From assembly GCA_037042185.1 (NCBI GenBank), contig JAXQJY010000029.1, forward strand, positions 868,001-932,000: DNA of 64,000 bases, given 5' to 3'. Of the stretch, positions 34,680 to 45,919 are shown in pieces. Positions within the stretch are counted from its first letter, which is position 1. The number at the start of each line of letters is the position of its first letter. The position numbers and the translations under genes were made by a program. Below the pieces are notes generated by a model. The model searched no databases. It was not told the DNA's origin and was given only the letters and a program-made list of their open reading frames with translations. Source of the DNA: Sordariomycetes sp. S80-01Y. Taxonomy: Eukaryota > Ascomycota > Sordariomycetes.

Positions 34680-36038
34680 TCATGCAGCGTCCGGAATTTC
34701 TTCATCACCGTCGTGCGGCTTCTCTTGATCACGTGCAACTTCCTCGAAGAGCTCAAAGAGCGTCCTCTGCTCCTCCACAGTCAATTCTACACCAAGGCTC
34801 AGGCGGAAGTACCTGATACGCTGCAGCACGTCATTGACTTTTTCACCAAGCGGATGCTGAACCGGTGGCAACCCAGCAAGGGCTTGGGTCAGCTCACGGG
34901 CCTGGTCGTCTTCGGTGGCCTGCTTCATGCTCTCAAGTTGCAACCGCTGACGGAGTTTCTCGAACTGGTACGCCCTGCGAAAGGTCAGACTGCGGGCTAC
35001 GGGTAGTTCAACATCCTCATCGTCCAAAAGAAGCATTGGCTGGTTTTGTAAGTCAACCATGACGAGCTCGTGGATTGAGACGCCCATGCTTTCTGCTACG
35101 TGGGCGTCGACTGCTTCGCAGAGCACTTCGAGCGGCTCTCTGATGTAGATGTTGCCGAATTCTTGAAAGCGGCGACGGATGGAGACGCCCGTGGAATGGT
35201 TCAGCATATCCCAAAGGCTGGCATCCGAGCCATCCTCATTAACCTCGCGCTGCCTTGAGACCCTAGCCTTCCACAGGAAATCATCGACGGCGTGCTTCAA
35301 ACGGGGGACCTCGCTCAGTTCCTCAACAGGCTGGTGAAGAACGTCCTCTTGGATCAAGTCCTTCCATTGTTCTGTTTCGTCGCAATGTCTGTCTGAGAAG
35401 TCACCCACAAGCTTGACCAAAAGGTCGCGGTCAGACACCTTGAAGTAGGCCGAGTCGCAGTCGCTAGTGCGATCTCCATCTGGCACCACTTGACGGTCAG
35501 CGAAGATACCGTGAGGGAGATCCCAGTACTTGTTTCGAAGTGAGAATGCAACCTCGACCGCGAGCTGTATAAGATCGCGATTCGGGTACTTACCAGACCC
35601 AATCAGCTCCCGCTCCGAAGCTGAAAATTGCCGAAGTGACTCTCTCACCATCTTCTCAATCTGCGTGTTGTAGTCCGATTCGGTGAGCCACAGCTGATTA
35701 TCCGGGGTGTACAAAACTTCGTTAGTCAGGTCTGCACGGTCACGTCCAAGGTAGCAGAATAAATCACACATCTTCTCAGTCACCTCTGCGTGCATAGGAG
35801 GCCCGCAGCGTAGAGCCAGCTCGGGATAGACCTTGTAGGCGTTAGCTTGAATTCGAGTTGCAACGACCATACCCAGACCCCTAAGGTTCTTGTTTGAGAT
35901 CGCTGTGTTAGCTGAGCGAAGCATGGTGTACATCATGGCGCTTTCGCGCTCGTCCAATGGCACACCTCGAGTGTATCGAGAGCCCTCGCCGAGGATGGCG
36001 TGAGTGCGGAGATGCTGGTTCGCTTCCTCTTCGGCCAT
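34680..36038 (-). CDS. Hypothetical protein, 452 residues
   Basis: An intronless open frame that I do not recognise. The protein looks soluble, acidic and largely helical: no signal peptide, no membrane segment. An Arg/Glu-rich N-terminus (EANQHLRTHAILGEGSRY) leads into conserved-looking segments such as RGLGMVVATRIQANAYKVYPELALRCGPP and VEVAFSLRNKYWDLPHGIF. The C-terminal 130 residues are rich in Leu, Gln and Glu and may form coiled helices. Length, codon use and composition argue for a real gene. It has no obvious partner: the cutinase lies on one side, a small uncertain gene on the other. Function unknown. Confidence 0.72.
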   Translation of the reverse strand: MAEEEANQHLRTHAILGEGSRYTRGVPLDERESAMMYTMLRSANTAISNKNLRGLGMVVATRIQANAYKVYPELALRCGPPMHAEVTEKMCDLFCYLGRDRADLTNEVLYTPDNQLWLTESDYNTQIEKMVRESLRQFSASERELIGSGKYPNRDLIQLAVEVAFSLRNKYWDLPHGIFADRQVVPDGDRTSDCDSAYFKVSDRDLLVKLVGDFSDRHCDETEQWKDLIQEDVLHQPVEELSEVPRLKHAVDDFLWKARVSRQREVNEDGSDASLWDMLNHSTGVSIRRRFQEFGNIYIREPLEVLCEAVDAHVAESMGVSIHELVMVDLQNQPMLLLDDEDVELPVARSLTFRRAYQFEKLRQRLQLESMKQATEDDQARELTQALAGLPPVQHPLGEKVNDVLQRIRYFRLSLGVELTVEEQRTLFELFEEVARDQEKPHDGDEEIPDAA

Positions 36039-37048
36039 CTTGATCGACGCAGATTCGCTCTCGTGGGTGTTTAATGTCTAGGAGTGGAGCGTTTTGCTGT
36101 TGAGGTTTGGGGAGGGAAAAGGAGAGCAATTAGGAAGCGAGATCGAAGACAATTATAGCTCTATACTGAGTTTCTTACAATATTCACTTACATTAATATC
36201 TATAACATCCATTCTATTCATCTCTTCTTGTGGGATCGGCCTTCGGAACATTGCACTGTCCACAGAACGCACAAGAGCCGGGCCGTGCCGCAACTTGGAA
36301 CGAAAATCAACAATGGGAAGCAACTTGCTTTCAAGAGACGAACATTGACTGAGACAATAGACCGTGACAAAAGGAGACGCCAGTGGGCACCCGCGGCTTG
36401 CCTCTTTCAGCGAGCGAGCTAAGTGGACGCTCGGCGCACCAGCTCAGAACATCGAACAGCATGTCCGACATTGACCGAGCAACTCCAACAATCAACTGAG
36501 GCTCCCCAACGTCTCTATTTTCAATTGATCCTTTGATTGACGGACTTTTCGTATTCTTGTCTTCATGTCAGATGTTGTATCGTTGCCCTACCATTAGGAA
36601 GAGGGCAGCCTCATATGCTCGTATCTTTACAAATCGTTCCGAATTTGATATGGACCCAAAATCCCAGTTCGAGCTTCGGCTGTTGAATTACGTGAAATCG
36701 ACATCAAATTCAACCATAGTTGGTCAGCCTGTGAGGAGCGACAGCTAAGTCACCGTCGTCGTTGAGACAGGCATCAAATTTTGATAAGACGGACTTATTC
36801 AACTTCGGATCTTAGAGCGAGGGCACAAAGTCCTTCGCTCAGGTCAACTTACAGTAAGTGAGAGAACATAATCACAGGGCACTTGGAAATATATATCGAC
36901 TTGAAATGCTACTTCTTCACACTAGCGATCTCGACTAGTAGTAGGTGGGGAGTATGTGCTCCCAAAGCTATCCCGCTAATTCTCTCTCCTTTTTAGCAAT
37001 TCAAATAGTAACGTCAAACAACACGATCAGAAACGTCAGCAAAACATC
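36039..37048. other. Intergenic region, no gene seen
   Basis: A 1-kb stretch, AT-richer than the genes beside it. Open frames are short and without motifs. No RNA gene or repeat is visible. Confidence 0.35.
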
Positions 37049-37519
37049 TCACTCTACACCAAGCCCCATCGCCCGACAGATGTCCAGAGCCTTATCAACG
37101 GCAGATTCAGCCAGCGTAAAATCCGGCCAGAAAGGCCCGCCAATCTGGACGGAAGCCTCCTGACGGGTTCGGGCAAGCTTCTTATCAGTCGCACGCCGCA
37201 GGGTTCGGTCAAAGTCCCACTTGAGACCATCCTGAGACTTCCGCAGGAAGAGTGCCCGCTTGTCGTGGACTTGCGCGAATCGCTCGCTGAGCAGCACATT
37301 CATGGTAGGACGGGGGTTGATGTCGTGAGCAATAGCAATCTGATAGTCAATGGCGGCGATCAGGGACAGCTTGTAGACGGAAACAGTCGAGATGGGGGCC
37401 TTGCCGTCAGTGCTGACTTTCAGACCTTGGGTCGCGGAGAGAACCTGCTCCATGTCTTGCTCGAAGCTGCTGCAGGACATGTCCATCTTAATGACGGGGC
37501 CCTCGAGAGCCATGTCCAT
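37049..37519 (-). CDS. Small hypothetical protein, 5' end uncertain
   Basis: An open frame of 156 residues without a recognised domain. It may be the last exon of a longer gene: just 5' of it, at 37566-37576, there is a plausible branch site and acceptor (GCTAACACAG), and the frame stays open through NNYFKTAPTLAQAA up to that acceptor. I could not find a convincing first exon with an ATG. The protein looks soluble, with a hydrophobic helix (YKLSLIAAIDYQIAIA) and a basic segment (KWDFDRTLRRATDKKLART). Coding composition is reasonable, but the model is weak. Confidence 0.4.
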   Translation of the reverse strand: MDMALEGPVIKMDMSCSSFEQDMEQVLSATQGLKVSTDGKAPISTVSVYKLSLIAAIDYQIAIAHDINPRPTMNVLLSERFAQVHDKRALFLRKSQDGLKWDFDRTLRRATDKKLARTRQEASVQIGGPFWPDFTLAESAVDKALDICRAMGLGVE

Positions 37520-38364
37520 GTTGGCAGCTTGAGCAAGTGTCGGGGCTGTTTTGAAGTAGTTATTGGGCTGTGTTAGCGCTGTGAGGGTTCTTTGGTCAGA
37601 CTACCAATTCAGCGCGGGTAGCAAAGACCGTATTTATGGTTTCGCGCCAATTGTGTGTTCGGACTGAGGAGGTGATTGAAAGATCAACGTCCTGCACTCA
37701 GGTTCCGGCATTTTAGATCACAATCCCCATAGCTCTTTGTCAAACATTGGGACAGACTTGGCCGCGCCAAGGACAGTCCCCGTGGTCAAAGGACACAAGA
37801 GGAACAAGATCGCCTCCAATGACCAACTGTTCCGAGAACACAATCCTCAGCCTTCGTCAGCGCAAATTCACGCCCCACGAAAGCCCCAGTTGTTTCGTTG
37901 CTGAGGCTGAAGGTAGCTTTAAGCATGCTGCGCATTGTTAAGGGGCGGCACAGCAGGTCAATGACGTGCGTTATCTATTTTCTTGGTCCTCCGGTTGGAT
38001 GCCCTCATTCGAGTAGGCTCTGACAGGGATTGGGCGCTAAGCGAGCCCGTCTTGCTCCCCTGGAAACGCAGCACCAACCCTTGTAATGTCAAAGTGGAGG
38101 CGGAGCAGAAAACCACATGGCGAAAATCATACGATCCGGCGAATCGAGGCTTCAGCCTTCCGCCGGTCCCCTGTTGCGCGCGTGGGAAGCGTGCGGTGAG
38201 AGCTAATCAGTAAGCCACAGCGCCCCCTGCCGCGGGTAAGCACTAGTACATTGTGAATTATAGCTACCTACCCAGACCGACTTCAACAACGCGGTTTGGC
38301 GTCGAGCCATCTTAAAACTTTCAACATTTCCTTGCAAGCCTCGTCGCACGGGAAGCGCGTCAAG
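37520..38364. other. Intergenic region, no gene seen
   Basis: Holds the promoter of the acyltransferase and possibly an unseen first exon of the small gene to the left. An in-frame ATG at 38296 could extend the acyltransferase by 23 residues. Confidence 0.35.
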
Positions 38365-40059
38365 ATGAGTACCATTGTGAGGTCACAGAAGCTGTACAGC
38401 ACAGCCAAGGTCCGACCAGGTGACAAAGTAGTCACGCTAGGCAATCTTGATTCATTCAAACCAATCGACGCCGTCCGCTCGATATGTTTCTTCATCGTCC
38501 GCCATCAGCTGGATGAGAACCTTCTGCGGGATGCGCTGGACAAGACGATCAGAGAGCATCTCCCCATCCTCGGAGCCCGCATCGAGGGACAAGTTGGACC
38601 TAAGGAGCGCCAGAGATATCGCTTGCCACAGCCCTTTCCCGACGACTATGAGCTGTTCAAGTGGTCCAGCAAAACAGTGTCCAAGTCCTTCGACGAGTCC
38701 AACATCCTGCCGTCGACCAAAGACCCGAAGAGCGTCGTGGTTTGGGGTCGCCCGATCCCTGAGATTGAGAAGGAGTTGAGCCCGGGGACCGCGGATTGGC
38801 CGGTCGAGCGCAAATTCGAGCAGCCAGACTGCCCCTTGCTCTTGGTCCATCTCACCAAATTCACCGACGCGACGGTCGTGACGACGAATCTGCCTCACGC
38901 CGTGGCGGATATGATGGGCTACGGCAGCTTCATCCGCGCCTGGCTGCAAGTTGCCAAGGGCGAGACACCGCCCGCATTCCTCGAGCTGGATCCAGATGCG
39001 CTCATGGGACCGAAAATTCCAGACGAAGAGATTGGCAGGAAGGGTTCGTACAGGGTTCCTGGAAGTATCAGTCGGCTGAGTGCCATGATGAGCTACGGGC
39101 CGGAGTCGATGAAGCAACCGGATGAGGACAGGAGACTGGCCTATCTTCCCGCGCCAATGATCAGCAAACTCAAGGATAGCTGCCAGAGACAAATCAAGGA
39201 AAAGTACGGCGGCGATCTCCACATTAGCAGTGCAGACGTGATCGCTGGTATTGTTGCGAAGCTTGGCCACCTCCATCGGAAAAAGCCTAAAAACATGCTG
39301 CTCAGCGGCTCCTTGAACGGTCGGTTGGTTCGTAACCCCTCCCGATGCCAGTACTGACAGACAGTCCTAGCCCGTGGTCGCCATCCTAAACTACCGGCTG
39401 ACCAGCCTTTCCTGCACAATGCTATCACCTTCAACGCTATTGATTTCCCGATGGACTGCAACACCCGCTTGTTCGAAATTGTGCGCTACAACCGCCTGAG
39501 CGTGGAAGAAGGTCTGAAGCTCGAGACCATTGAGCGTTGCTTCGCTGTGACCAAGGCTCTGCGCGAGGCGGGCAAGAGTATGATGGTCCTCGAGAGGGGG
39601 TGGACGAGCCTTGCCATGACGAATTGGTGCAGTGCCTGGAAGGGCACGGATTTCTCTGCTGCTGTCCTCAAGAAAGAAGAGGTAAAGAGTGAACAGGCCG
39701 ACGCTCATGTTCAGCACATAAATGGCCAGATGAATGGTAATGCTGGTCCTACCGCGGAGGAACTGGCGACGGAGCCCGCAGGTATCGGTGAGGGTGCTCT
39801 ACGTATGGAGCCAGAGATTTTGACCGCTCAGCCCATTGTGCTTGGGCACTCTCTGCAGCGCCACATCAAGTTTTGTCGATGTAAGTAACCCAGGATCGGA
39901 ATGAGCTTGATGCGCTTCGCGGCTAACAGATAGACAGGGAATTGCCAGGTCATGAGTTACGAACAGGGAGGCTTTTGGATCGACTTCTCGTGCTCGACGA
40001 AGAACATGCCCCTTGTTGAGGAGCTTCTGAAAAGGGATCCCTTCCTTGAGAGTATTTAG
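38365..40059 (+). CDS. BAHD-like acyltransferase (fungal transferase family)
   Basis: Likely transfers an acyl group from acyl-CoA to a hydroxyl, as in trichothecene O-acetyltransferases. Exons 38365-39327, 39406-39880 and 39938-40059 encode 519 residues; introns are 78 and 57 bp. The catalytic HxxxD motif is LPHAVADMMG. The structural DFGWG motif near the C-terminus of plant BAHD enzymes is not seen; the corresponding stretch reads FWIDFSCSTKN. The start at 38365 has a good context (CAAGATGAG). The insert from about residue 425 to 455 is hydrophilic and low in complexity. It is convergent with the dehydrogenase-like gene, 91 bp between stops. Substrate unknown. Confidence 0.85.
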
Positions 40060-40150
40060 ATTGTGACTTGAGCGTGTACAGGAGTGTTTGTGATTAATTT
40101 ATACCCCTTCTGCCCTACCCCTCCGCCATTTATCGAATAGCATTGCAGTT

Positions 40151-41249
40151 TCAGAGCCTATGCTCACTTCTGTAGTCATAGAATCCCTTGCCGCTTTTCA
40201 CGCCCAGGTGTCCCTTCTCTAGGTACTGTTTCAAATACTCCCTTGGCTCCTCTGGGACCGTCTTGCCCCTCGCATCTGCGTAATGTTGCTCAATATCGTG
40301 AACGACATCCAGGCCAACAACATCCATCTGCTCGAACGGTCCCTTGGGTGTCTTCAAGATGCCCCGGAAGATGGCATCGATTTCCTCCGGAGTGCCCGCG
40401 CCTTCGGATGCGGCAAGCAGAGCTTCCCGCTTGATGGCTGCCCAGATGCTAAATACGTTAGCAGAACCCTACTCGGCGCTAAATCTGGGACGAACCGGTT
40501 ATAAAGGTAGCCCATAGAGTTACTCCGAACATGGAAGGGCTCGAAACCATGAGCTGCGCATCGCGTCATCATGAGGCTAATATGGTTCGAATCGGTCGTA
40601 TCATGACCCATTATCTCAATAGCGGGTGTTTCGGGAGGCCAGTCTATGCTCAATGTCAGCTCGCCCGCCTGTAATAGTTTAGCAGAGGACGGATGACCTA
40701 CAGGTATGGGCGCTCAAAATTCGACTCTTATGTCTGAGATTCAGACCCTCCAAGATCTCACCGCAGGAGTAGCTGCTCGAGTTGGAAGCAATTATGACAT
40801 CCGCTGGCGCTATTTCGTCAAGTTGCCCAAGAACGCGCTTCTTGAGTGGCAACCTCTCGGGAACACACTTTGAATAAAGGTTCAGTCTTCAGCGAACGCA
40901 AGACTTTGCTAGCCGCACGTACCTCGACTACAAGCCATGAGTCCTGGATCGCCTCACTCAATTCTTCGGGAAGATGTGAGAGTATGGTTCCCTTTTTCGA
41001 TTGAGGATTTGACCATGATGAACGAAAGTCCTCCACTGCTTGCACGCTGGCTTGAAGCTGCGACTGTTGTGCGTCGATTAAATGAACATCGTTCCCTTGA
41101 CTTGACCACTGAGTAGATATATGTTAGGACTGAAATACAAACCATTGGAGTGACGAGCTTACCATAAATGCCAGACGGCGACCTTGCGTCCCAGCACCGA
41201 GGATTGAGACGCAGGGTCTCCGTGTCGTTGAAGCTGCAGCGGATAACAT
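40151..41249 (-). CDS. 3-hydroxyacyl-CoA dehydrogenase-family enzyme
   Basis: NAD-dependent oxidoreductase of the 3-hydroxyacyl-CoA dehydrogenase family. Five exons are inferred: 41249-41163, 41108-40923, 40867-40698, 40648-40496 and 40448-40151, giving 297 residues. The Rossmann start is VSILGAGTQGRRLA; then CVPERLPLKKRVLGQLDE and ASNSSSYSCGEI; the C-terminal domain has NSMGYLYNRIWAAIKREALLAASEG, KTPKGPFEQMDVVGLDVV and KSGKGFYDY. The third intron (40697-40649) has a weak donor (GTCATC) and acceptor, so that junction is uncertain. Fungal relatives are often annotated as 3-hydroxybutyryl-CoA dehydrogenase-like and their substrates are mostly untested. It lies 0.3 kb beyond the stop of an AlcR-like regulator gene. 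Confidence 0.82.
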
Positions 41250-41553
41250 CGTGCTGCAACCTGAAGCTGTTTATAGATTTGTCTCAATACTCTAAGAAAC
41301 TTTAGATAAACTGAGGAGGCAGAAGAGGCTTTTCACGATGAGCAGGTCTTGGTTGGATCTTCCATCTTGAGGTCATCGGATCCGATCTCACAAAGCCCCC
41401 ACACTAGCTGCGTTGGCGGGGCCCCGGCGTCACCACAAGCCTCTGCCGCTCTCAGCAAGTTGGGGTCGGATCCGACTAATGCACCGCAACGGTGCCCCAG
41501 ACTTCTGGTCTAGTGGCGTCAACAGCACGACACGGCTTAGCTTGCGTTTGGTC

Positions 41554-43757
41554 TCAGTCAGCAAACTGTCCATGCAGGACCCTGTACGGATCTTGATGAT
41601 CTACGCCGCTTTCTGGCAACTTCTCGGACAGCTTCGCTCTGGCAGCTTGGACCGACTTTGAGCACTGGGGCAGCAGACTGAGCGTTCGCTCCAAGGTCGT
41701 CTGGAGACTTGCGTGAGACTCCTCTGTGATCTTGCCCATGCTGAAGTCTCGCTCAATCGCTTTGCGCACAAGCTGCACACCTGCTAGGATGTGATGTGGG
41801 TAAGGGTCGATTGATGTCAGAGGAACTGTGATGGCGGCCTTGCTATCATCGTCGGAACTCGCCGGTTTCATGCTGACAGTGTAGGTGTTGTGTAAGCCGA
41901 AGACCAGGGTGTTCATGACGGTATTCTCGGCTTCGACATTGATGTCGCGCACGTCAGCCATGAGATCGTAGCGATCAGTTGCTTCGATAATGTCGAAGAA
42001 CATGAGGATGCTCAAGTGGTAATGAAGCATCAAAGAATCTACCGAAGAGTTTAGTTGATCCATCAGAAAGGAGTTTTGGAGTTCTGGAGTAAACGCACAC
42101 CAACGAAGTTTGGTCTGCTGACCCAAGAACTGCATCCGCCTTTGGCAAGCTTCTAGATGCGGTCGGAAGGTGGCATTGAAGTACTGTATGGACTCCAGAA
42201 CACCTTTGTAGGCTGCCTGCACTTTTTGTTCTTCGTGACCATCCCGCAGCGCCTCCTTGAAGACCGCTGTCAGTTTCCAGCCGAGCAGCTTCCAAGCCGC
42301 ACCAGCTCCAACAATCTGATTGGCGCGGTCATCCGTCATGTCGAGACTTCCAGGTTGCCATTGCTGGGCAATCTCGTCAAACATCTTTCCGCATGTCCTG
42401 ACTAGTCGCCATGACAGCTCCTCGTCGAAGCCAAATAAGCCGGACGACAGAAGTGATCGACAATTCAGGGTCAGCGATGCAGACGTATCAAAGGTCAAGG
42501 CGGCCCAGTACGCCGTACTCTCAAAGTGCATGAAGTCCGTAGTGTCGACCGAGTCCGGGCTCGTGGGTATAGCTTGCTTTCTTAAATAAGGTGAGACCTT
42601 GGCGCCGCTAAACTGGAGGTTTCTCTGTCGAGCACGCAGGATTTGAATATGCTGGAGCCCTGCATGAACGCATGATTGACCCGATATTCCATCCAGCTCC
42701 TCTTCCTCTGATATCCCTGCCGGAATGGGGGTCAACCCAAAGAGGAACAAGGTCAACATTGACCGGTATGATGGCCTATTGATTACACGTAGCATGTCCC
42801 TTCGAGCGTGACGCCAGAGCGCCTGGACCGTGGGGATCGAGCTCTCTTCCTCGCTTTTGGCTAGAGGGAGCCAGCGAGCTGCGTACGCCGCGATGGTGGT
42901 GCGTAGGGAGTCGTCGATCTGTCTATTGCGTTCGCTTTCTTCATGGGCAGCCGCTTGATCTCCATAACAGTCTTGCTGGTCGCTCATCGTATCATCTGCC
43001 ATCCACTTGTCAAGCTGGGCACACAGCTTGTCTGTGTGGACGTACTTGTCGCCCCGACTGTTTTCTCCGTAGCTTCGCTGGTCAGATCAGCGACCTCGAA
43101 CTGCAGAGACTGCCGACTCACCCAAAAGGACAACAGAAGCGGCCCATCCATGAACCGAAAACTGTGTCAAATCCCACTCGATAGACAGTCTCAAGCCATT
43201 GAGCGTCGTGTTGGCTCAAGACACTTGACTCCAGGAAGCCTAGCCCCCGGCCAGACGGCGACAGGCCATGATCAAACCTTGAGTCGAAGGAGAAGGAGTT
43301 GCGGGATCCGTGCTCTCTGTTGATGGCCACGAATGGCGATGACCAGTCCGAAGCGTTCGGGGAGCGGTAGGGAATTCCCAAAGACGCTGGAGGGTCCTGT
43401 ACCTCGAGGTGCTGCTCATTCTGGGTCTCGCTGGTCACTGAAGGAGACAGCTTTCGTCTTCGGCCTCTTTTCTTGGATACGGATGACTTCCGTGTTGCTG
43501 CACCCTTGTTCTCCTTCACCCACTGCGAGAAATCATCAGCTTCACACGCAAGAGTCGGTCTTCTTCGTCCTCACCTTGAACGTGCACTCCTTTCCCCTAC
43601 GAGAGCACCTCGAGCACGTCACCGACGTGTCCTCGGGATCTGCTCCATCCTCTTTCTTCGACTTGGAAGCCGCGTCACAAGCGACCCGCGAGCGCCGGCA
43701 TTCATCGCAGCTGGAGAATTGGGTCCGGCGGGTGACCAGCTCACCCGAGCTCTTCAT
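41554..43757 (-). CDS. AlcR-like Zn2Cys6 transcription factor
   Basis: Nuclear regulator of 700 residues in three exons (43757-43575, 43522-43122, 43072-41554; introns 52 and 49 bp). The zinc cluster is asymmetric: CDECRRSRVAC, then a loop of about 20 residues before CSRCSRRGKEC, followed by TFKWVKENKG. A long central loop and a Trp just after the last Cys recall AlcR of Aspergillus nidulans, the ethanol-utilisation activator. A basic segment SKKRGRRRK follows. A motif VFGSWMGRFCCPFG, shared by AlcR-like proteins, precedes the C-terminal regulatory region. The second intron's acceptor (CGAAG) was chosen because it alone keeps frame. Targets are unknown; the neighbouring dehydrogenase and acyltransferase are candidates by position. 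Confidence 0.85.
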
Positions 43758-43885
43758 CGTTCCATGAACACTGCTAAGCGGCTAGGAGGGAAGTAGGGTA
43801 TGAGATGACAGGCAAGTACAAGCACCCGCTGGTCGGTACGACAGAAGCCAGGTGACCGTTGAGCGTTTTGGGGTATCACAGACAG

Positions 43886-43908
43886 GGTGAGGTGAGGTGA
43901 GGTGAGGT
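43886..43908. repeat. (GGTGA)n short tandem repeat
   Basis: Four and a half perfect pentamer copies in the promoter region of the AlcR-like regulator. Likely slippage-derived. Confidence 0.8.
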
Positions 43909-44217
43909 TTCAGCTTTCTCAGCCCCCAACGGTAGCGCCAAGTCTGAAATGAACGACCCGGACGGCTGTAGGGGTTCGGACGGTCGGAGTACCTGTAGGC
44001 AGCGATCTACTGACCACTGGCAGTGGAAATGCGGGGTAGATCAGTGGGGTCCAGACCAATGGAAAGCCCGACATAAAAAAGGGGTCACTGCACGTGGCAG
44101 TACGTTGGAGAGCACCGCGTCACGGTATCCTCAGCCTAGGACTGTCTATTCTACTCAACACTTGCTGGCGTGAACAGATATTCATGCCTGAAGACAAATC
44201 AGGTTCTAGTGGAGATC

Positions 44218-45789
44218 ATGTTGCGAACATCCCAATACTGTTGCCCGGTTGTGCATACGTCCAATGCGTGCCACCGCTCCGCCGAGAGCCCAGACCGTGA
44301 ACTGTTCCGTCCCGAAGACGATGCCGCTGCCCGTTGCTTTTTAAAGAAAGAGATGACGCAGTATCTTGACTTGGGTCGCCAATACCTTCAACTATCCGAA
44401 CAACAGCTCGACTATGCGCGACGAGAGCTGCAGGACGGCGGAGACGGTTTCCTCAAGACCCTGTTGCTCAGCATGTGCCCTCGTTTGACCTGTCTGAAGG
44501 TTGTGGAACAAGAATGTTCTAAGATGGCCGAAGATGTCCCTGACGAAGGTATGACTGACGAACAGCAACAGATGCGCCAACAACTCCCCGAGGCATTGCA
44601 TTCTATGACTTGGCTGAAAAGGTTCATCTGGAACATCGTCGATGGGGAGCCTATGTCGACGTGGCCACCGGGTCTCTTCTACCTTCAAGACGTTGCTGTT
44701 GGTGTTCGCTCTAGGAGGCTGTTGGAACATCTTTCCGATGAAAGCATAGATACGTTCTCGTTCGAAGTTTTCTGCAGTCTAATCCGCCTTCCCAACATCC
44801 ATTCGCTGTACTACAATGGCTTGAACGCTAGTGTTGAAGTGATGGAGCTAGACTGGAATGATGATGAAAAGACGGAACGCGTTGAAGCTAACTTACGTCT
44901 ACCTGAAGACTTTTCGACACTGAAACACCTCTATCTTGATGAGGTAGTTGACTTGGGCGTCGATTTTCGAAGCTATCTCTTGGAAGCACCCCGAGCATTG
45001 CAGACAGCATCATTTCGATGCTCAGCGTGAGATCAGATTTTTGGCGTAGACACAATCTTCGAGTTAGCAGGCAAGAACCAGGGCGACTCTTTGCTGGGTT
45101 TCATGCTTTATGGCAACGGGTTCAAGGGTTACCGTTGCGAGAACTATCTGCCCGCAGATGCCATTGGCCATTTCGCAGCTCTGAGCCACTTCACCTTGGA
45201 CGCGAGCGACCTTCTCTTTGACTATGCCTACAGCTGCAAAACGCCAGACGAAGCTCAAGAAGCCATCCTCTCAGGGTTGTTGAGATGCTTCCCACCCACT
45301 CTTTAGGCGCTGTTTTTGCGCGGGAACGCGAAGTCCCTACATGAGCGGGATTATGATGCCCTCGATGATCTCGAGTATTCCCTCATAGCATGGATCGATT
45401 CCAACGCCCCGAAGAGCCTGAAAGCTATCTACCTAGGAGACGTCGAGAAGGAGACTACGATCGCGGCCGGTACGCCACGGGCGAGGTTCGCATTCAAGAA
45501 GCTCGTGGCTGCAGGCCAACGCGCCGGAGTCGACATATACACTATCGGCAATACAAGCATGCCGGTGCACGAGATCGAGTTCCCGGTGGCTCCTGACATT
45601 TACGACCTCGCGACGGGTCCTTACGGTCATATGAACACTTTGGACAGCCGACGCCACTTGAAGATGAGCTCTCGCACTGGCTTGTGGGAGCCCAAGGGCT
45701 GCGAGTACTGCGGGACGTGCGATAGCTGTCTAGCGGTCTATACTCGGGAGACCTGGGAAACACGGGGTACTGGGTGTCAGACACAGTAA
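44218..45789 (+). pseudogene. F-box/LRR-like ORF with two in-frame stops
   Basis: One reading frame stays coding-like over about 520 codons but is interrupted by a TGA at 45028-45030 and a TAG at 45304-45306. Protein-like sequence continues on both sides of each stop: ...ALQTASFRCSA, then DQIFGVDTIFELAGKNQGD, and ALFLRGNAKSLHERDYDA after the second. The text resembles large fungal families of leucine-rich or F-box-linked proteins (LTCLKVVEQE, FSTLKHLYLDEV), but no F-box is seen, so the 5' part may be missing. I found no intron that removes a stop and keeps frame. A C-to-T change at CAG would explain the TAG. Probably a decayed host gene; sequencing error is the alternative. Confidence 0.6.
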
Positions 45790-45919
45790 TGATTTAGTCT
45801 CTACTGATAAAGAAGATTCATTGTGTATCATCTTCTCTATAGCAACCCGTCGTGATCATTTTGTAACGGTCAATCACTAGTGTGTTCATTGCATAGGCAA
45901 TGCAAGATAATCACTGCCC

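Noticed and set aside
45028-45306. Stop-codon readthrough in the F-box/LRR-like frame
   Set aside because: The TGA is followed by GAT and the TAG by GCG; neither matches the known CTA readthrough context, so decay is more likely.
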